This document shows positions 20,625 to 29,433 of a stretch of DNA of 35,952 nucleotides, piece by piece. Below the pieces are notes generated by a model. That model made no database searches and was not told the origin of the DNA. It saw only the letters and a list, made by a program, of their open reading frames with translations. Source of the stretch: a virus; the IMG/VR virus record IMGVR_UViG_3300047297_000242, positions 1 to 35,952 of that record, one strand, 5' to 3'. Within the stretch, counting starts at the first letter, position 1, and every line of letters begins with the position of its first letter. The position numbers and the translations under genes are program-made.

Positions 20625-21355
20625 TGTCTCTTACAATGGCTCAGTTGACTACTGAGACATACAAGCTGCTCAACGAAGCAACTAACTCCAGTTTGGGCGT
20701 TGTGAGTGCCGGTGATGGCACTACAGTTGCTGGCAACGATACAGATACCACTATTAGAGGCTTTATTGGCGAAGCCGTAGCAGAGATCTGTCGTACGTGT
20801 GTAGCATTTCAAGTGTCAGCTTCGTTGTCGTTTCCACCGAATACTAGAAATGTGTTACTTACTGGTATTACAAGTCCGTCCCCTGCAAACTCATCTATGT
20901 GGTTTGTTACCGATGCGTATGTTGGATCAACTAGGCTAATACACGCATCCGAATCAAGCGTACGTGCTAACGATTTGAATTATGCATCTACAGTAGTTAC
21001 AACATCTGCAAGTATTACCAATTGGTATAGAATGGATAACTACTCTGTCAGCTTGTATCCCTATTGTTCAAATGCAACTGCAACGCCAGTAACTCTTTAC
21101 GGCTACGGAATACCCGATATTACTAACGCCATTGGAACATCTTTGTCGTTTATTCCAGATGATCTTATGAAACAGATGATTCCATCCTGGGTAGCAACTA
21201 AGTTGATCATGAAAAACATTGATGACCCTACCTTGGGAAATCGTTTATTTTGGAAGAATTGGTACAACGAGGGTCGCATAAAACTGTATATGCAATTGGA
21301 CGCTGGACTTCGTCAAGGTGGCGGTCCATTTTCCATTCCACCGGTACTTCAGTAA
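20624..21355 (+). CDS. Second head-tail connector-like protein
   Basis: 243 aa. GGAG lies 9 nt before an ATG that also overlaps the previous stop. The layout is as in the preceding adaptor: N-terminal helices (LTTETYKLLNEATN), a central strand set (SVSLYPYCSNATATPVTLYGYGIPD) and C-terminal helices (FIPDDLMKQMIPSWVATKLI, LFWKNWYNEGRIKLYMQL). The shared strand-turn pattern V-x-L-Y-P...T-L-x-G-Y suggests duplication or the same adaptor fold used for a second ring. Tail-tube or connector role inferred from fold pattern and position. Confidence 0.65.
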   Translation: MSLTMAQLTTETYKLLNEATNSSLGVVSAGDGTTVAGNDTDTTIRGFIGEAVAEICRTCVAFQVSASLSFPPNTRNVLLTGITSPSPANSSMWFVTDAYVGSTRLIHASESSVRANDLNYASTVVTTSASITNWYRMDNYSVSLYPYCSNATATPVTLYGYGIPDITNAIGTSLSFIPDDLMKQMIPSWVATKLIMKNIDDPTLGNRLFWKNWYNEGRIKLYMQLDAGLRQGGGPFSIPPVLQ

Positions 21356-21363
21356 GGAATAAG

Positions 21364-21654
21364 ATGGCAATGGAAAAAATTGGACTTGACACGAATCAAT
21401 TGATAGCTGCAACGGCTGGAGCAATTACTGGTACTGATTGGAAGAAAATCAGAACCACAATGCAAGGCGTTATAACAGTATTCACTGGTACGGTATCTGC
21501 TGTGTACTTAACACCACTTGTAGCTGATCAGATTGGTTGGACAAAGCCAGTTGAGATGCTAGGTCTTTCATTTCTGTTAGGCACATTGGGACTACGTCTA
21601 GTTCAAATGTTTAATACAATTGTTGAAAAGAAAATCCTAAAGCTAAGTGAATAA
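21364..21654 (+). CDS. Holin-like membrane protein, 96 aa
   Basis: 96 aa from ATG 21364 behind AAGGAA. Two hydrophobic helices: about residues 31-52 (GVITVFTGTVSAVYLTPLVA) and 63-83 (EMLGLSFLLGTLGLRLVQMF). A short polar loop separates them and the C-terminus is basic (EKKILKLSE). Size, two spans and charged tail fit class II-type holins that permit lysin escape and time lysis. No endolysin is adjacent; the only wall enzyme in view is the 3D-domain protein at 3710. A virion membrane protein is an alternative. Confidence 0.65.
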   Translation: MAMEKIGLDTNQLIAATAGAITGTDWKKIRTTMQGVITVFTGTVSAVYLTPLVADQIGWTKPVEMLGLSFLLGTLGLRLVQMFNTIVEKKILKLSE

Positions 21655-21658
21655 TTGA

Positions 21659-21913
21659 ATGACTACCTCAGCAACTATTACTAAGGTTACAGAAATGCCA
21701 AACGGTAATGTCAATGTAGAATTTGACAATGGTACAGGTGCGTCTTTTATTACGAGGACAGACTTTGAGGATGAAGTAAACAGAAGACTTGATGCATCAG
21801 CGAATAGTCTCGTATGGCTTTGTATGAATAAATACATTCAAACAAGTCAATACCCAATTACTGCAACACTTGACACAGACGAACCAAACGGAAACGTGGT
21901 AAAGGTTACCTAA
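21659..21913 (+). CDS. Hypothetical protein, 84 aa
   Basis: 84 aa, four bases after the holin-like gene. The N-terminal part is beta (TKVTEMPNGNVNVEFDNGTG), the middle has a helix with RRLDASANSLVWLCMNKYIQ, and the C-terminus is again beta. No ribosome-binding site better than weak is seen, so coupling is likely. It resembles small accessory proteins found among phage tail genes. No family assigned. Confidence 0.6.
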   Translation: MTTSATITKVTEMPNGNVNVEFDNGTGASFITRTDFEDEVNRRLDASANSLVWLCMNKYIQTSQYPITATLDTDEPNGNVVKVT

Positions 21914-21914
21914 T

Positions 21915-23000
21915 ATGAAAGGTTTACAGTTTGCCCTAATAGGTAATGACGTATGGGGAAATCCGTTTCAAGGTTTTAACACGCTGAGTTTTACTGCAAC
22001 AAACCAACAGTACAGTGTAATCATACGTGCATCAGAAGACGCCACTATTACGCACGTTGGCTTTAACTTTAATACTCGCACCGGTACACCCGGAGATTTT
22101 AGTTTTCGATTAAATGCTGTAGATGCTAGCGGGAACCCTTCTACAATATTGGGTTCAGCAACTATTGCGTCATCTGCTATTACTTATGGTGGAGCGGGTG
22201 GTTCATTTTACTGGGGTGCGTTAAGTGCATCAGTCAATGTAACTCGTGGGCAGACTCTTGCTTGTACGTGTTTTGCAACTACTGGTACGTGGGATGCGTC
22301 TAACAACGTCACTATAAACTATCAGTTAAATAACTCAAATGAGGCTCACGGAAACAGAAGTCAATTTCCATATGCTACTCGTGGGTCTGCACGACAGGAT
22401 GGTGTCATTGGCGGTATGCGTAGTTCTACTACGGCGTATGGATATCCTATAAATAGTCTCGGTGCAGACACGTATGCTTTTACTACAACACGTTACGGAA
22501 CACGATTTACAGTACCTAGCAATATGGGTGCATCTGTAAGGCTTGCTGGCATTAGATTTAGAGCGCAAATTAATACCGGCTCTGGTTACGATATTAAGGT
22601 TGGTAGTATTGTTGGCACTACAGTAACCGAGACATATTCTGAATCTATTGATACCGATATTCAAAATAACAGTGGAACAGGAAACACTCACGATTACGTG
22701 TTTATTACACCACAGACTCTTACTGCTGGAACAGAATATGTAATTGGTCTGAACCCCGGTGGAAACAACGTACAGTTTGTAAGTGCGAAATTCCCGTTGG
22801 CAACAGGAGCAATTGACAGAACTGCATTCACGCATCCAATTTACGGGACTGTAAAGTCGGGTAGTTGGGCTAGTGGTGTTTGGACAGACGATGATACACG
22901 TCTGTACATAATAGTTCCATTCTTTGATTTAATTACTGCTAGTACTGGTGGTGGTGCGGCTACAGAACCTAGAGTTGGTTTGAATGCGGGGCTTAATTAA
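21915..23000 (+). CDS. Putative tail or fibre protein, beta-sandwich
   Basis: 361 aa, almost all beta. Two similar halves are apparent. The first has ITHVGFNFNTRTGTPGDFSF and RLNAVDASGNPSTILGSATI; the second has VRLAGIRFRAQINTGSGYDI, KVGS, LTAGTEYVIGLNPGGNN. Each resembles carbohydrate-binding-like jelly-roll domains in tail-associated proteins. The order connector, holin, beta protein, fibre suggests a tail spike or receptor-binding role. It overlaps the next gene by TAATG. Confidence 0.6.
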   Translation: MKGLQFALIGNDVWGNPFQGFNTLSFTATNQQYSVIIRASEDATITHVGFNFNTRTGTPGDFSFRLNAVDASGNPSTILGSATIASSAITYGGAGGSFYWGALSASVNVTRGQTLACTCFATTGTWDASNNVTINYQLNNSNEAHGNRSQFPYATRGSARQDGVIGGMRSSTTAYGYPINSLGADTYAFTTTRYGTRFTVPSNMGASVRLAGIRFRAQINTGSGYDIKVGSIVGTTVTETYSESIDTDIQNNSGTGNTHDYVFITPQTLTAGTEYVIGLNPGGNNVQFVSAKFPLATGAIDRTAFTHPIYGTVKSGSWASGVWTDDDTRLYIIVPFFDLITASTGGGAATEPRVGLNAGLN

Positions 23001-24508
23001 TGTTTCAATTTAAACAGAGTGAGGCAACAGCAGACAGGAGACGTATATTCTTTTATGCTGTTAGCAGTACGGATGGATTTACGGCAGTTACGTCAAGTAT
23101 TACGTCTGGCGTAGTCCAAATTAATAAGAATGGCGCAACGCCCGGTACAACTCCTGTAAGCCCTACGTTTACCCATATAGGCAGTGGTCTCTGGTATTAC
23201 GAAATGACAGCGACACACCTAGACACACAAGGTGTTTTGACTGTTACGATTACTGGGACAAACATTAGGACTGCTCAGTTAATTGGGTACGTGTATGCTG
23301 GTGACCCAATGGCGGCTATACCTACATTCCCAACCAACTTTAGTAGTCTGGCTATTACTGGAGCTGGGGCTGTCACAGCAGGAACTGTGTCTGATAAGAC
23401 TGGCTATAGTCTTGCCGCTGGAGCCATTTCAACAGGAACATTTTCGGCTGGTGCAATCAATGCGGCGGCTATTGCTACAGATGCACTGACTAATGCTAAG
23501 TTTGCGGATGGTGCATTAATCATTGGTGCAACAACTGGAACCGGCGTAAAGATATCTCACGGCGTAAATAGTATTACTGCTGGTGTTATTGCCGATGCCG
23601 CAATTGATGCCAATACATTTGCAGACAGCGCACTCGTTATTGGTAGTACAGCGGCTGGTGGAGTAAAGGCATATCTAGGTGCTAATAGTATTACTTCCGG
23701 TGTTATTGCTACTGGTGCTATTGATGCAGATGCAATTGCTGATAGTGCGATTACGATTCGCATGAGCGGTGATGGAACTCCTTCTGAGGGACGCATTATT
23801 GCTGGTTCAATTGCCAATGACGTTTGGAATGCGCTATCTGCAAGTTACACAACGGCTAATACATTTGGCAAGTTGATGGACACGCTAAAAAAAGCAAACT
23901 TTGCCGTCGAGGGAGTTACGACTGCGGGTAGTACGACAACAACTATCAATACAGGACTTACAGGTTATGTAACCAATGCGTTTGCCGACCAAACAGTGTT
24001 ATTTATCAGTGGTGCATTAATGGGTACGTCTTCATTGATTGCAAGTAGTTCTGCGGGTGGTGGTACTTTGACCTTAGATTCGGCATTGCCCGGTACTCCG
24101 GCTAGTGGAGTTGACTTTGTTATTCTAGCAACACACGTTTATACGACACAGCAAATTGCTAATGCTACATGGCAGACAGATATTTCAGGAATCAGCCTAT
24201 CTGGACAGGCTGGGCGATACGTTACAGATATCAAGGTTGACACAGCAAACATTTTTTCTTCTGTAGCGACAATCGAGGGTACTGCATACAAAGAATCAGT
24301 TGCAGACACCTTGCTAGGACGGAATCTTGCTGGCGGTTCTAACACTGGACGTTTGGTCAAAGAAGCACTCTACGCACTCCGTAATAAGTCCGAGATTGTT
24401 GGAAGTACATTAAATGTGTACAACGCAACGGATGGTGCTATTGCGTGGACTGCTACTGTTGCATCTAGTGCCTCAGCCGACCCTGTTACAGGGATTGACC
24501 CAACATAA
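23000..24508 (+). CDS. Tail fibre protein with internal repeats
   Basis: 502 aa. The N-terminal 95 residues form a compact domain (FQFKQSEATADRRRIFFYAV, YYEMTATHLDTQGVLTVTIT) that is frequently found at the start of phage fibre or baseplate-linked proteins. Residues 163-240 hold two exact-length 39-aa repeats with the core NSIT-[AS]-GVIA and a partial third. The C-terminal region is beta/alpha mixed (HVYTTQQIANATWQTDI). Repeats of this sort form trimeric fibre shafts. Overlaps both neighbours by TAATG. Confidence 0.7.
   Translation: MFQFKQSEATADRRRIFFYAVSSTDGFTAVTSSITSGVVQINKNGATPGTTPVSPTFTHIGSGLWYYEMTATHLDTQGVLTVTITGTNIRTAQLIGYVYAGDPMAAIPTFPTNFSSLAITGAGAVTAGTVSDKTGYSLAAGAISTGTFSAGAINAAAIATDALTNAKFADGALIIGATTGTGVKISHGVNSITAGVIADAAIDANTFADSALVIGSTAAGGVKAYLGANSITSGVIATGAIDADAIADSAITIRMSGDGTPSEGRIIAGSIANDVWNALSASYTTANTFGKLMDTLKKANFAVEGVTTAGSTTTTINTGLTGYVTNAFADQTVLFISGALMGTSSLIASSSAGGGTLTLDSALPGTPASGVDFVILATHVYTTQQIANATWQTDISGISLSGQAGRYVTDIKVDTANIFSSVATIEGTAYKESVADTLLGRNLAGGSNTGRLVKEALYALRNKSEIVGSTLNVYNATDGAIAWTATVASSASADPVTGIDPT
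23486..23719 (+). repeat. Two 39-aa fibre-shaft repeats
   Basis: Two 117-nt units (23486-23602 and 23603-23719) abut exactly. Shared residues: N-[AT]-[KF]-FAD-[GS]-AL-[IV]-IG, then GVK, then NSIT-x-GVIA. A shorter third unit starts at 23720 (IDADAIADSAIT). The copies are much more divergent in DNA than in protein. Confidence 0.8.
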
Positions 24509-24717
24509 TGGCTTCAGGGTATAGGTCACGAGTATTCTGGTGGTTTACTGGCTATAACTCTGGTGGAGCCGGACCGGTAGTTTTATGTCCATGCCCTGAA
24601 TACAAAGTTGATGCTACATTAAGTAATACATTTACGAAGGAAGCGTCACTTCCTAATCAATTTAGTAAAGAGCAAACACTAAGTAATCAATGGAAGCGAG
24701 GTGGTTGTAATGGCTGA
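24508..24717 (+). CDS. Small protein with decapeptide repeats, 69 aa
   Basis: 69 aa from a TAATG overlap. The N-terminus is aromatic (RVFWWFTGYN) with a Cys pair (CPCP). Residues 36-65 are three 10-residue units: ATLSNTFTKE, ASLPNQFSKE and QTLSNQWKRG. Similar TLSNQ-type repeats occur in small proteins of many phages next to fibre genes. Possibly a linker or chaperone in the tail; function unknown. Overlaps the tail-hub start by 8 nt. Confidence 0.65.
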   Translation: MASGYRSRVFWWFTGYNSGGAGPVVLCPCPEYKVDATLSNTFTKEASLPNQFSKEQTLSNQWKRGGCNG

Positions 24718-27700
24718 TACAACAAGAAGTGCACAAATTGTCAATCAAACGTACACGTTTGGAGACAGACGATTTGTTGGCATAAACACAAACATCCAGG
24801 CTAATAACCTCGAAGATGGATATCTGCAAGATGCCATAAATCTATGGAATGATGGTGGTGCTCTCGTAACTCGCCCAGGCTGGCAAGCACAGCTAACATC
24901 ACTGTCCGGGCTTACGTCTAGTTATGAGCCTATTGCATATCGTCAAGCTGATAACTCATCTAACTTTATTATTTACGCTGAGGGTACAGCCGGTGGCACA
25001 TCTGCTAATATTCGTAAGTTTGTAACAGGCGGTACAAGCACTACATTGCTTGGAACTGTTATAGCTGATCCAGCAAAAGTCCGCATGGTTCAGTTTGGTA
25101 AGTACATCTACGGGGTTCCAGGTGAAGGTGGCGGAAACGTATTCAGAACAGATGGAACAACACTAGAAGTTATTCCTGGTGTAAAACCTGCATACAAGAA
25201 TGGCAACGATCTTATTACGCCTAAAGCAACACCGCTTACATCTGCTATAAGACCTATCGCTCAAGTGGCAACATCTGTGACATTTACGGCGGCAAGTTCA
25301 ACAATAAATGGCACAAATACTTTTGTAGCAAATGAGCCAATTGTTTTTGCAGGTTCGACTGATACGGTTTTACTCCCCAATACTGTTTACTATGTACGCT
25401 CTGCTACGTTGTCTCCATCGTCATTGACGGTCAGTGCCGCGGCTGGTGGAGCTGCACTTACTCCAGCAACATCAGGCACGTACAACGCATTCTCGCTTCG
25501 TGGTATTGATAATGCTTTGTCTACTGGTTTTGACCCAGCGTTTATATCCAGTGTAGTTGCAACGTCTACAGTTACGTTTGCAACATCAGGTCCAGCTCCT
25601 GTCACGTGTGCGACAGATGTATCCTCATATGTTGCAGTTGGATCTACAGTCACATTCAGTAATGTTGGTGGTGCATTGCCAACAAATATTACGGCTGGTG
25701 TAACTTATTACGTTAGGTCTATATCAGGCACGGCGATTTCAATTGCAGTAGCACCTACAGGCGTACTTTTAACGCCAGCAACTACTGGTAGCCCTGTAAC
25801 CACAGCTACGTTTTCCAATGCTGGTGATGCAGAATTAATAACGAATACGGTTACAACAACTGGTTATACTTTTGAAAGTGATACTTCTGGAGCAGTTCCA
25901 AGTGCAGTTTACTGGACGTCAGCTGGTAGCCCTACTGTAAAAACACTATCTGCTAGTGGATCAGAATGGTACGGAGGGGATGGAAAAATCCTTGGGTACG
26001 GAGGCGGTACAAAAGCTTTGTTGCTTGATAAAGGCACAGACTCCGTAACCTCATTCAACAAAGTAGTTCCGTCTTTTACGTACAACGGCGAGACTAAGAA
26101 AGCTGCATTGTTTGTATTCAAGTGCGTCATGTTCAACAACGATAGCATGACCGCACCACGCAACCAATCTGTTCGCATTACTGTCACCGGTAGGGATAGT
26201 GCAGGTACAGCTATTCCAGGGGCTGTATTCACGCAAAACATTTCTCCGGTTGTGGCTACGTCCACAAACGACTGGAAGGCTGTTAGTGTTGTAGTAGACT
26301 TTCGTGCGTGGACTAGCTCAATAGGCAAAGTATCTATTTCACTTGCCACAGGAAACCCGGCTCAAACTACTGGTTCAGACCAAGGAATCTTTTTAGACAA
26401 CGTATGTCTTTACAGCATCGTTGACCATGTTGTTCCTGACTTACAAAACGCACTCGATGCACAATCGCTGGTCAACATCAGAGCAAAACAGGTTAATACA
26501 TCAGTAACACCTCTAGCCGCTGGGTACATCAGAGGGGCAAGCATACGATTTAGCAACATAACTAAAACTGATTTCTCTAAAGAAGACACGGTTAGTTTGC
26601 GCATGGATTTCCCTACTGCAATTAAAACTAACCTTCCTTATCTCAGCCTAGGAATTTTAAACACTGGAGCGACAACTCCTGAGTGGACTGGTTATGGTAT
26701 TTACGATCCAGACAAAGGATACATGACCTGGAAGATTTACGGAATCTCACAAAGCAAACGTAACAACGTCCAGTATATGTATGTTCGATGTGAAACTGAA
26801 TACCCTGACGTAATCAACAACTCAGTACTGTTCTCAATTGGAGAGCTTGTTGCTAACGGAAACTTGACCCCAGAAACAGATTACGAATATACCTTTACTC
26901 GATGGTATAGCAGTGATCAAACAAACCTGCGTCCGCCTACGTTCCATGAGGGTACTACGTATCAAACTGGACTTGAAACTCTGCCGTGTAACGCAAGCAA
27001 CTCTATTCATACAACATCTGCTTACAGTAAGGCGTCTGTAATCTTAAATCCAAGGGACAATCCTGCATCTGATATGCAATGGGACACGTACCCACTAGTT
27101 GTTGCAACATCACCTACCGAATTTGTAACAGATACTATTCCTGCCGCTAGTCAGTTAGCTGTAATATCAACGTCTGCTGGAACTCTTACTTATACTGATT
27201 CAGGTGGAACAGCAGGACGTACAGTCGTAATAACAGCGAATGTACCTGCGACATTGTCGTTCGCCATCAAGAATGTCACTGCCTGGACAGGCACGGATGC
27301 GGTATGGCTACGCCATAACCCAACATACACAACATCAGCGGCTTTCAAGTACAGCCATATTCTTGTTTACCGAAGAGCCAACGGCGTATTCCCTGACGGT
27401 AGATTTAGGTTAGTTGCTGTTGTTCCAATCAGTGCGTCGAGCAGTGGAACTAACTGGACATCTACAGTCAATTCAGTGACAACGTCCGGGACATGGAATG
27501 AGATTACATTCTTTGACAATGTTCCTGATGGTGACTTGTTTTATCAAGGTGGACCGTACGATCAAGGGCAACCATTTGAATCAGGGCGTGATCAATTCCC
27601 TAATGGATGTACATCACTAGCCGTTCATCAAAAGCGTCTATGGGTATCTAAAGCAAACACCGTTTATGGATCCTGGGTTCTAAACTTTGGAAACGAGTAT

Positions 27701-28990
27701 TCGTTATATACAACGCTTGTTCCAGATGTAACGGATCCAATCCATGATGCAAAGGGAACAAGCTTTACTCTGTCATCGAAAGCTGACAATGAAAAGATTG
27801 TCACGTTGCTGTCATACGGTGGCGATCAGATGTTCTTCAATAACTCTTCATCAGCCGCAATGCTGGTTGTTAGAGAGCGAAGTGTATATCCGTTGCTTGG
27901 TTGGGATCCATCTACGTTTACCATCCAGTCAATGATCACAGAAGCATCAACTGGATGTACGTCACCAAGAGCTGCTATATCTGTTTTTGGACGATTAATG
28001 TGGCAGAGTCCGCTTGGAGTTGTTGAATACACTGACGGAAACATTACTCCAAGAAGTGTCGAACTTCGTAAGATGTTGTCGCTAGATAAGGCAACAGGAG
28101 CGCCCGATCTTACAGCTTCTTCATACAGAAACATTAGTTATGCTCTGCACAACGGGCGTATGTTTGTATTCGCTCCTGGTGTTGGTGATTCAGTAAATAC
28201 ATACGTATACGTATACGATACTCGCTCCAATGGCTGGACTAGGTGGAGGACAATACCTACGTCACCCGTATATGGTACAGTTCCATCATCTTTCCAGGGT
28301 TTTACTGGTGGCGTATCTATGAGCTTTGGTAATGACCAAGCAGATTTTTATGCACTAGGAACCAATGGACAGATATACAAACTTGCGAACTATGTAGATA
28401 TGCAGGATACGACTACAACGAATCCTATTTACTGGTCGATGACATCGAGGCAATATGGACAAACTTATAGTGAAGGAATTGCGTACTACAATCAAAACCG
28501 CGTATCTCAACTTAACTGCCATATATTTACAGGCACTGGAGTCACAGGTGTTACAGGTAATTTTGTTGGGCCTGTCGTAACAGCAACTAATACGTTCAAA
28601 GCTAATGACCTAGTATTGCTTAGTAAAAACGTAGTGTCTGGTGCAACTCAGAATACGTACTACCTAGTGTCATCAGTAACTGGATCGTCGTTTACTGTCA
28701 AAAATTTAAACGGCAGTGCAATTAGCTCATCTGTTACAGGATCTATTACTGCCGAACATGGTTTTGCTTTTACCTGGGCAATTCAAGATGAAACTGCAAC
28801 CAATAAGCACGGAACCGGTACATGGTACATACCTATAAACTACAACCGTACATTTGCCATACGTAGCGTAAACCGCAGTACGTTGGCAACAGTCATGCAA
28901 GTTAACGTATACGGGTGGTCAAACACGCCTAACAAACTCTACGCATCACATATTCACTGTGTAGACGCAAGAATTGCACGGTCACTCTAA
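24710..28990 (+). CDS. Large tail hub / nozzle-like protein, 1,426 aa
   Basis: 1,426 aa; ATG 24710 follows GAGGT. The N-terminus (FVGINTNIQANNLEDGYLQD, AINLWNDGGALVTRPGW) is the typical opening of podovirus tail nozzle proteins, equivalent in position to P22 gp10 or T7 gp12. The last third has propeller-like strands (GCTSLAVHQKRLWVSKAN, YPLLGWDPSTFTIQSMI, VYDTRSNGWTRWR). Inserted in it are three beta modules at about residues 187-262, 282-366 and 1271-1346, which make it unusually long. It should close the tail channel and support fibres. Confident of tail role, less of the exact homologue. Confidence 0.8.
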   Translation: MADTTRSAQIVNQTYTFGDRRFVGINTNIQANNLEDGYLQDAINLWNDGGALVTRPGWQAQLTSLSGLTSSYEPIAYRQADNSSNFIIYAEGTAGGTSANIRKFVTGGTSTTLLGTVIADPAKVRMVQFGKYIYGVPGEGGGNVFRTDGTTLEVIPGVKPAYKNGNDLITPKATPLTSAIRPIAQVATSVTFTAASSTINGTNTFVANEPIVFAGSTDTVLLPNTVYYVRSATLSPSSLTVSAAAGGAALTPATSGTYNAFSLRGIDNALSTGFDPAFISSVVATSTVTFATSGPAPVTCATDVSSYVAVGSTVTFSNVGGALPTNITAGVTYYVRSISGTAISIAVAPTGVLLTPATTGSPVTTATFSNAGDAELITNTVTTTGYTFESDTSGAVPSAVYWTSAGSPTVKTLSASGSEWYGGDGKILGYGGGTKALLLDKGTDSVTSFNKVVPSFTYNGETKKAALFVFKCVMFNNDSMTAPRNQSVRITVTGRDSAGTAIPGAVFTQNISPVVATSTNDWKAVSVVVDFRAWTSSIGKVSISLATGNPAQTTGSDQGIFLDNVCLYSIVDHVVPDLQNALDAQSLVNIRAKQVNTSVTPLAAGYIRGASIRFSNITKTDFSKEDTVSLRMDFPTAIKTNLPYLSLGILNTGATTPEWTGYGIYDPDKGYMTWKIYGISQSKRNNVQYMYVRCETEYPDVINNSVLFSIGELVANGNLTPETDYEYTFTRWYSSDQTNLRPPTFHEGTTYQTGLETLPCNASNSIHTTSAYSKASVILNPRDNPASDMQWDTYPLVVATSPTEFVTDTIPAASQLAVISTSAGTLTYTDSGGTAGRTVVITANVPATLSFAIKNVTAWTGTDAVWLRHNPTYTTSAAFKYSHILVYRRANGVFPDGRFRLVAVVPISASSSGTNWTSTVNSVTTSGTWNEITFFDNVPDGDLFYQGGPYDQGQPFESGRDQFPNGCTSLAVHQKRLWVSKANTVYGSWVLNFGNEYSLYTTLVPDVTDPIHDAKGTSFTLSSKADNEKIVTLLSYGGDQMFFNNSSSAAMLVVRERSVYPLLGWDPSTFTIQSMITEASTGCTSPRAAISVFGRLMWQSPLGVVEYTDGNITPRSVELRKMLSLDKATGAPDLTASSYRNISYALHNGRMFVFAPGVGDSVNTYVYVYDTRSNGWTRWRTIPTSPVYGTVPSSFQGFTGGVSMSFGNDQADFYALGTNGQIYKLANYVDMQDTTTTNPIYWSMTSRQYGQTYSEGIAYYNQNRVSQLNCHIFTGTGVTGVTGNFVGPVVTATNTFKANDLVLLSKNVVSGATQNTYYLVSSVTGSSFTVKNLNGSAISSSVTGSITAEHGFAFTWAIQDETATNKHGTGTWYIPINYNRTFAIRSVNRSTLATVMQVNVYGWSNTPNKLYASHIHCVDARIARSL

Positions 28991-29433
28991 TGTCAATAGA
29001 CATCCTCTACCCTGATGATTCATCGGCTAGTAGTGCGTCTACATCTAACGCTGGATCACTTAACGGGGTCACTGTTGTAGACATTGAAGAGACAAGTATT
29101 TTTGGCACACCTTTGTTGCCATATACCGCTGCCAATATGATTACGAAAGTAATAACTGCATCTGCAACTTTTGTTGATGCTCCGTTATTAATTATGGCAA
29201 ATGCTTCAGCCGGAGCAATAGTCGTTACGTTACCGGATGCAGGTAATGGTATTGGTAAACTAATTGCAATTATGAAAACCGACTCCTCTGCTAACACTGT
29301 CACGATTAATGCGGCGTCTTCTGAAACAGTTTACAAATTGGCTGCATTTACGAATTTGTCTACGCAGTATCAGACGGCTATGTTTATTGGAATCAAAAAT
29401 AGCTCATTTGTCGGATGGGTGAAGGTGGCGTAA
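28990..29433 (+). CDS. Small beta-rich tail protein, 147 aa
   Basis: 147 aa from a TAATG overlap. Residues 55-110 contain the pattern LLIMANASAGAIVVTLPDAG followed by GKLIAIMKTDSSANTVTINA, a short beta motif seen at the tips of many phage tail and fibre proteins. The N-terminus is Ser/Asp-rich. It would be an exposed fibre-tip or tail accessory protein. The pattern is well known in phage structural proteins but the exact role is not. Confidence 0.65.
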   Translation: MSIDILYPDDSSASSASTSNAGSLNGVTVVDIEETSIFGTPLLPYTAANMITKVITASATFVDAPLLIMANASAGAIVVTLPDAGNGIGKLIAIMKTDSSANTVTINAASSETVYKLAAFTNLSTQYQTAMFIGIKNSSFVGWVKVA

